Assembly (NCBI GenBank): GCA_903824665.1
Contig: CAIJXT010000030.1
Span: forward strand, 62,001 to 126,000
From: an uncultured Bacteroidota bacterium
Lineage (GTDB): Bacteria; Bacteroidota; Bacteroidia; Chitinophagales; Chitinophagaceae
Length of the DNA: 64,000 nt
Direction of reading: 5' to 3'
The translations under genes were made by a program, and so were the position numbers. The notes beneath the pieces are model-generated. The model saw only the letters and a program-made list of their open reading frames with translations. It was not told the origin of the DNA and did not search any database. Positions 58,754-64,000 of the stretch are shown here, piece by piece; the stretch's first letter is position 1; the number at the start of each line of letters is the position of its first letter.

Positions 58754-59434
58754 ATGGTCCGTTCATTCGCTTTTTTCCTTTCGTTTGTTGCGCTTTCTGG
58801 GTTCTATGGTTGCAAAAAGAAGAACCAGCCTCCTGCCAATAGTGCCAGTATTATGTTTGTCAATGCATGTGCCGGCGCCACGCCGGGTATTGATGCCAAA
58901 ATCGACAATGTAAATGTCAGTGGTGCTGCCAATCTGCCATTCACCGGCAACTCAGGTTATAAATTCGTAAAGGCCAGTACACCAATCACTATTGGGTATT
59001 TTATCACCAACCTTGGTACACCCATCACCAATAAAACGGTTACACCAACAAAAGATTTGTACTATTCTTCTTTTTCAGGCGGGCTGGTTACAGCACCTAC
59101 TTCGGTTTTTGTAGCCGATGATCTCTCCGCACCTGCGACCAGCAGTGCAAAAATCAGATTTGTGAACCTGTCTGTTGATATCATGAATGTGACAGCAACA
59201 GCTCAGAATACCGTTATTGATTCTCAGGTTACCGCCATGGAGGTATCTTCTTTCATTCAGGTTCCTGCCGGTAATTACGAGCTCAAGGCAGGTGATCCTT
59301 CAAATATAAATACCGTCGTTACTACAGGAGCTACATCTCTTGCTGCTGGCAGGATCTATACACTTATGCTCACAGGTACCATCGCCGGCACTGGTGTTTC
59401 GGCGCTCAAACTCACGCTGATAACAAACAAATAG
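58754..59434 (+). CDS. DUF4397 domain lipoprotein
   Basis: Lipobox FYGCKKKN; KIRFVNLSVDIMNVTATAQNTVIDSQV...VPAGNYELKAGD. Confidence 0.75.
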   Translation: MVRSFAFFLSFVALSGFYGCKKKNQPPANSASIMFVNACAGATPGIDAKIDNVNVSGAANLPFTGNSGYKFVKASTPITIGYFITNLGTPITNKTVTPTKDLYYSSFSGGLVTAPTSVFVADDLSAPATSSAKIRFVNLSVDIMNVTATAQNTVIDSQVTAMEVSSFIQVPAGNYELKAGDPSNINTVVTTGATSLAAGRIYTLMLTGTIAGTGVSALKLTLITNK

Positions 59435-59459
59435 TTCATTTTAATGGTCTTTTTTGGTT

Positions 59460-59490
59460 AAATTCCGGATGTATTCATGTCCGGAATTTA
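59460..59490 (+). terminator. Candidate terminator hairpin
   Basis: aaattccggatgtattcatgtccggaattt. Confidence 0.5.
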
Positions 59491-59714
59491 ACTATTTGGT
59501 ATCGCCCTGGACACCAATATATAGTAATTTTGTAGACATCTGCAAATACAAAATTGTTAATGACATTAGATTAAATAATATTTTTATTGTCCGGCTTGAT
59601 ATACATGGGTTTTCCACATCATTGTTAGTTCTTTCTTCCTGTAATCAGTATTGATTTTTGATAATTTAGCTATCCTACAGAAAGTAAGTTCTTTAACTTC
59701 TAAATAATAAATTA

Positions 59715-62700
59715 ATGAGCACCAATCAACATAAAGGGCTGTCTTTCGCACGCCACTACACCCGCGACGGTGTTACTCCGTTTGACATGTTTGAGTATGA
59801 TTACCGCACATCGGTGATTCGCAATCCCAACGGGGAAAAGGTATTTGAAATGACCAATGTTGAGGTGCCAAAACACTGGTCGCAGATCGCTACAGATATC
59901 CTTGCCCAGAAGTACTTCAGAAAGGCCGGAGTACCGCAGCCCGATGGCAGCAGCGGCCGCGAGACTTCAGTAAAGCAGGTGGCCCATCGCCTTGCCCATT
60001 GCTGGCGTACATGGGGCGAGAAGTACGGCTACTTCGCGAATAAAAAAGATGCCGATATTTTTTACGACGAGCTTACGTACAGCATTATGCACCAGAGTTG
60101 TGCACCCAATTCGCCTCAGTGGTTCAATACCGGCCTGCACAATAGCTATGGTATCAATGGCAAGGCACAGGGGCATTATTATGTAGAACCCACCACCGGC
60201 AAACTCGAAAAATCGCAAAACGCCTACGAGCGCCCTCAGCCGCATGCTTGCTTCATTCTGAGTGTAGACGATGATCTGGTGAATGAGGGTGGTATCATGG
60301 ATCTGTGGGTACGTGAGGCACGCATTTTCAAATACGGATCTGGTGTCGGTACAAATTATTCCAATATCAGGGCCGAGGGCGAAAAACTGAGTGGTGGCGG
60401 TACTTCCAGCGGATTGATGAGCTTTCTGAAGATCGGCGACCGGGCCGCTGGTGCTATCAAGAGTGGCGGTACTACCCGCCGCGCTGCCAAGATGGTTTGT
60501 CTCGATCTGGACCATCCGGAGGTTGTTGATTTCATCAACTGGAAAGTAGAAGAAGAAAAGAAGGTGGCAGCGCTCATCGCAGCCGGTTATTCTTCAGACT
60601 ATGAGGGCGATGCGTACAAAACTGTATCCGGACAGAATTCCAATAACTCCCTGAGAATACCCAACGCTTTCTTTCACAGCCTTGACAACAACGGCGACTG
60701 GGAGATGACAGCGCGCAGCACCGGAAAGGTGATGAAAACGGTTCCGGCTAAGGAGCTTTGGGAGAAAATATCTTATGCAGCATGGCGCTGTGCAGATCCC
60801 GGTACACAGTACGACACTACTATTAACGAATGGCATACCTGTCCCGAGGGTGGTCCTATCAGGGCTTCCAACCCCTGCTCAGAGTACATGTTCCTCGACA
60901 ATACCGCCTGCAATCTGGCATCACTTAACCTGCGCCGCTTCTACAACGAAGAGACCGGCGTTTTTGATGTAGAAGGTTTCGAATACATGGTCAGGTTATG
61001 GACAGTAGTACTCGAGATATCAGTACTTATGGCGCAGTTCCCGTCGCCAGAAGTTGCACAGCTCAGCTACGACTACCGTACGCTGGGTTTGGGCTTTGCC
61101 AATCTCGGTTCTATGCTTATGGTGAGTGGTATTGCTTACGATAGCGAGGAGGCACGCGGTATAGCAGGCGCAATCACAGCTATTATGAACGGTGTGGCGT
61201 ACAAGACCTCTGCAGAGATGGCACGCTGCCTCGGCGCCTTCCCCAGGTTTAAAGAAAATAAAGAACACATGATGCGTGTAATGCGCAATCACCGTGCGGC
61301 TGCCTACGATGCTGCCGATGCATATGAAGGGCTTGAAATCAAACCTGTTGGTATTCATGCCAAGTATTGTCCCGATTACCTGCTCAAGGCAGCAACCAGA
61401 GCATGGGATGATGCAGTGCAGATGGGCGAGCTCTATGGCTACCGCAATGCACAGGCAACTGTTATTGCCCCCACCGGTACAATAGGCCTGGTTATGGACT
61501 GCGACACTACCGGTGTGGAACCTGACTTTGCACTGGTGAAGTTCAAGAAACTATCCGGTGGAGGTTACTTCAAGATCATCAACCAGTCTATCCCCGCAGC
61601 GCTGAAGAAGCTGGGGTATTCGCCTGAGCAGGCAGATGCCATCGTAAAATATGCAAAGGGTCATGGCACCTTTGCCGGTGCGCCGTTTATCAATCATCAG
61701 AGTCTGAGTGAGAAGGGCTTTATCGGCGAAGAGCTTAAAAAGCTGGATACAGCTGTGGAGAGCGCATTTGAGATAGGCTTTGTATTCAATGTTTACAACC
61801 TTGGCGAGGAGTGTCTGCAGCGCCTTGGCTTTACCGCCGAGCAGTATTTTGCACCCGATTTTAATCTGCTGGAGTCGCTCGGTTTCTCTGAAGAAGAAAT
61901 GGATGCGGCCAACGACTATGTGTGTGGTACTATGACCATAGAAGGTGCACCATTGCTTAAGCCCGAACACTTGTCAGTATTCGATTGTGCCAACAAATGT
62001 GGCAAGAAGGGCAAACGGTTCATTCATGCTCATGGCCATATCCGTATGATGGGTGCGGTACAGCCATTTATCAGTGGTGCCATTTCCAAGACCATCAATC
62101 TGCCCAACGAAGCCACTATTGATGAGATAAAAGATTGCTACTACCTCAGCTGGCAGTTGGGCCTCAAGGCCTGTGCATTGTACCGCGATGGATCTAAACT
62201 CAGTCAGCCACTGAGCAACAAAAGCGATAAAAAGAAGAAGGAAGAAGTAAAAGAAGACGCAGGCGACGCCAGCCAGATCATAGACATGAGCAAGCTGACG
62301 GTAAGTGAGCTCCTGGAAGAAGTAAACAAACGCGTACAGGCAAGCCCCGACACGCAGCTGAAGCGCGAGTTGAGCCGCATTGTAGAGCGCAAACAACTGC
62401 CTGCTAAACGCCGTGGCTATACCATCAAGGGAAAAGTAGGCGGTCAGGCAATCTTCCTGCGTACCGGCGAATATGGAGATGGTACATTGGGCGAGATATT
62501 TGTAGATATGGCCAAAGAAGGTGCTACCATGCGTAGCCTCCTCAACAGTTTTGCGATTGCCATTTCTGTAGGCCTGCAGTATGGTGTGCCGCTGGAGGAA
62601 TATGTAGATAAGTTTGCGTTCTCCAGGTTCGAGCCATCTGGTATGGTAGAGCACCCCAATATCAAGAGTGCGACTTCTGTACTCGATTATATTTTTAGGT

Positions 62701-63017
62701 TGCTGGCTTACGAATATCTCGACCGCGACGATCTGGTACATGTACCGGAGCCCAACCGCCGCACGCACCAGCAGGAGGTCGAGGCGCTGCAGCAGGAATT
62801 GTCGCAGGTGCGGGTCACCGCGCCACAGTCGGTACCACCTGTGCAGAAGCCCAAGGCAGCTGTGGCACCTGCACCGGTAGCTGTGAGTGCCGAAATAAAG
62901 AAACTAATGGGTACCAGTGCCGATGCGCCCGCCTGCCGCAATTGCGGCAACATTACGCTGCGCAACGGCACCTGTTACATGTGCCCCAATTGTGGTACTA
63001 CTACTGGCTGTAGCTAG
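59715..63017 (+). CDS. nrdJ: Vitamin B12-dependent ribonucleotide reductase
   Basis: QSCAPNSPQWFNTGLHNSYG, NPCSEYMFLDNTACNLASLNL, APTGTIGLVMDCDTTGVEP, C-terminal CRNCGNITLRNGTCYMCPNCGTTTGCS. Confidence 0.95.
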   Translation: MSTNQHKGLSFARHYTRDGVTPFDMFEYDYRTSVIRNPNGEKVFEMTNVEVPKHWSQIATDILAQKYFRKAGVPQPDGSSGRETSVKQVAHRLAHCWRTWGEKYGYFANKKDADIFYDELTYSIMHQSCAPNSPQWFNTGLHNSYGINGKAQGHYYVEPTTGKLEKSQNAYERPQPHACFILSVDDDLVNEGGIMDLWVREARIFKYGSGVGTNYSNIRAEGEKLSGGGTSSGLMSFLKIGDRAAGAIKSGGTTRRAAKMVCLDLDHPEVVDFINWKVEEEKKVAALIAAGYSSDYEGDAYKTVSGQNSNNSLRIPNAFFHSLDNNGDWEMTARSTGKVMKTVPAKELWEKISYAAWRCADPGTQYDTTINEWHTCPEGGPIRASNPCSEYMFLDNTACNLASLNLRRFYNEETGVFDVEGFEYMVRLWTVVLEISVLMAQFPSPEVAQLSYDYRTLGLGFANLGSMLMVSGIAYDSEEARGIAGAITAIMNGVAYKTSAEMARCLGAFPRFKENKEHMMRVMRNHRAAAYDAADAYEGLEIKPVGIHAKYCPDYLLKAATRAWDDAVQMGELYGYRNAQATVIAPTGTIGLVMDCDTTGVEPDFALVKFKKLSGGGYFKIINQSIPAALKKLGYSPEQADAIVKYAKGHGTFAGAPFINHQSLSEKGFIGEELKKLDTAVESAFEIGFVFNVYNLGEECLQRLGFTAEQYFAPDFNLLESLGFSEEEMDAANDYVCGTMTIEGAPLLKPEHLSVFDCANKCGKKGKRFIHAHGHIRMMGAVQPFISGAISKTINLPNEATIDEIKDCYYLSWQLGLKACALYRDGSKLSQPLSNKSDKKKKEEVKEDAGDASQIIDMSKLTVSELLEEVNKRVQASPDTQLKRELSRIVERKQLPAKRRGYTIKGKVGGQAIFLRTGEYGDGTLGEIFVDMAKEGATMRSLLNSFAIAISVGLQYGVPLEEYVDKFAFSRFEPSGMVEHPNIKSATSVLDYIFRLLAYEYLDRDDLVHVPEPNRRTHQQEVEALQQELSQVRVTAPQSVPPVQKPKAAVAPAPVAVSAEIKKLMGTSADAPACRNCGNITLRNGTCYMCPNCGTTTGCS

Positions 63018-63062
63018 CAGTGTGTTTTTGAAGAAACTGAAAATTGTACAGATAAATGCGCT

Positions 63063-63102
63063 CGCCCCGCCTTGATAAAACAAGCCGGGGCGACATTTTT
63101 TT
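63063..63102 (+). terminator. Intrinsic terminator downstream of nrdJ
   Basis: cgccccgcctt...aagccggggcgacattttttt. Confidence 0.7.
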
Positions 63103-63250
63103 GGTGGGCAGGCTAAAATGCAAAAAGATATTTATGGCAATAAAGACATGCGGCAGCAATGTGTTTGAGGATATTGATATTGTAATTTCTGAATGAGTAT
63201 TGTTTATAGCTCTGTATTGGCCTACCTTTGCAGCCCCAATACAGAATAGC

Positions 63251-63460
63251 ATGTGGCAGGATTTCATAGTACATAAGGAAGGGCTTTTGGGAGAAAAAGC
63301 GGTGGTGAAGGATAAAGACATAAGTGTAGACGAGGTGCTGCGCGAAATGACCCGCTGCGACACCATAGAGGATATGCTGCTGCTCTACCCCAAACTTACC
63401 AAGGATGAGGTGCTTGCCTGCATCAGCTACAGTGTCCGGCATTTCACTATAGAGCCCTAG
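63251..63460 (+). CDS. DUF433-like small protein
   Basis: RDTIEDMLLLYPKLTKDEVLACISYSVRHF-type motif (sequence CDTIEDMLLLYPKLTKDEVLACISYSV). Confidence 0.65.
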   Translation: MWQDFIVHKEGLLGEKAVVKDKDISVDEVLREMTRCDTIEDMLLLYPKLTKDEVLACISYSVRHFTIEP

Positions 63461-63529
63461 TATCCTTTTCGAATTGGGTCCGGAACCCTCACAATTCCCG
63501 AAGATTTTTTCCATTCCTGAAATTCAACC

Positions 63530-63988
63530 ATGACATTGCAACCTGCCGACAAAGCGCCAGCCTTCAAAGCACCCGACCAGAACGGTACCGTTCATTCACT
63601 CGCAGCGTACAAAGGCAAAAAGGTAGCCCTGTATTTCTACCCGCAGGACGACACGGAAACATGTACAAAACAAGCCTGCAACCTTCGCGATAATTTCTCG
63701 CTGCTGGCAGAGCATGGTATCACCATTCTGGGAGTAAGCCCTGATGCCGAAAAGAGCCACAAAAAATTCGAACAGAAATACAGCCTGCCTTTCCCGCTGC
63801 TCGTAGACACAGATTTGAAAATAGCCAAGGCTTATGGAGTGTGGGATATGAAGAAATTTATGGGGCGAGAGTACATGGGCATTTTACGCACTACATTTCT
63901 CATTAACGAAAAAGGGAGAATCGTAAACATTATAGAACGTGTGATCTCCAAAAATCATGCACAACAGATCATAGACAACTGGATATAG
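63530..63988 (+). CDS. bcp: Thioredoxin-dependent thiol peroxidase (Bcp/PrxQ family)
   Basis: DKAPAFKAPDQNGTVHSLAAYKGKKVALYFYPQDDTETCTKQACNLRD. Confidence 0.95.
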   Translation: MTLQPADKAPAFKAPDQNGTVHSLAAYKGKKVALYFYPQDDTETCTKQACNLRDNFSLLAEHGITILGVSPDAEKSHKKFEQKYSLPFPLLVDTDLKIAKAYGVWDMKKFMGREYMGILRTTFLINEKGRIVNIIERVISKNHAQQIIDNWI

Positions 63989-64000
63989 ATCTTGGCGGGA

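Noticed and set aside
59435-59714. Possible cobalamin riboswitch upstream of the B12-dependent RNR
   Set aside because: No B12-box-like conserved sequence seen; the region is AT-rich without obvious aptamer elements
61974-62768. 264-aa minus ORF
   Set aside because: Antisense to nrdJ

Overview
The window is chromosomal DNA from a Bacteroidota bacterium, Chitinophagaceae-like by gene content (SusC/SusD, PorP/SprF, GldM-like, GH3-family and B12-dependent RNR genes). Most of it is core: purD, aroE, a DAHP synthase/chorismate mutase fusion, tsf-rpsB-rpsI-rplM, tRNA-Trp-secE-nusG, gcvH, pepP-like, rplU-rpmA, clpP, adk, obgE, rnhB, upp, moaD/moaE and nrdJ. The exception is an AT-richer accessory island at about 35.95-42.13 kb, between rpmA/AAKKAAP-protein and clpP. 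It holds a hicBA-like toxin-antitoxin pair flanked by about 55-bp direct repeats. It also holds a tightly overlapping operon: m5C DNA methyltransferase, a large protein with two GHKL ATPase modules (MORC/Hsp90-like N-terminus, histidine-kinase-like C-terminus), a stand-alone receiver-like protein, a CHAT/caspase-like protein with a candidate His/Cys dyad, and a vsr relic interrupted by an in-frame stop. The right edge carries a tRNA 3'-end-like fragment and a GTGCGCAA-rich repeat that recurs at 11.4 kb. This operon is the best candidate for an undescribed (defence or signalling) system. Other notable signals are two promoters sharing an identical 4 x 11-bp direct-repeat architecture (TonB receptor and downstream lipoprotein), an 85-aa Gly/Arg/Pro/Ala tail on ribosomal protein S2, and a 101-bp near-identical intergenic direct repeat. 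All calls come from reading the sequence and supplied ORFs; no database search was run.
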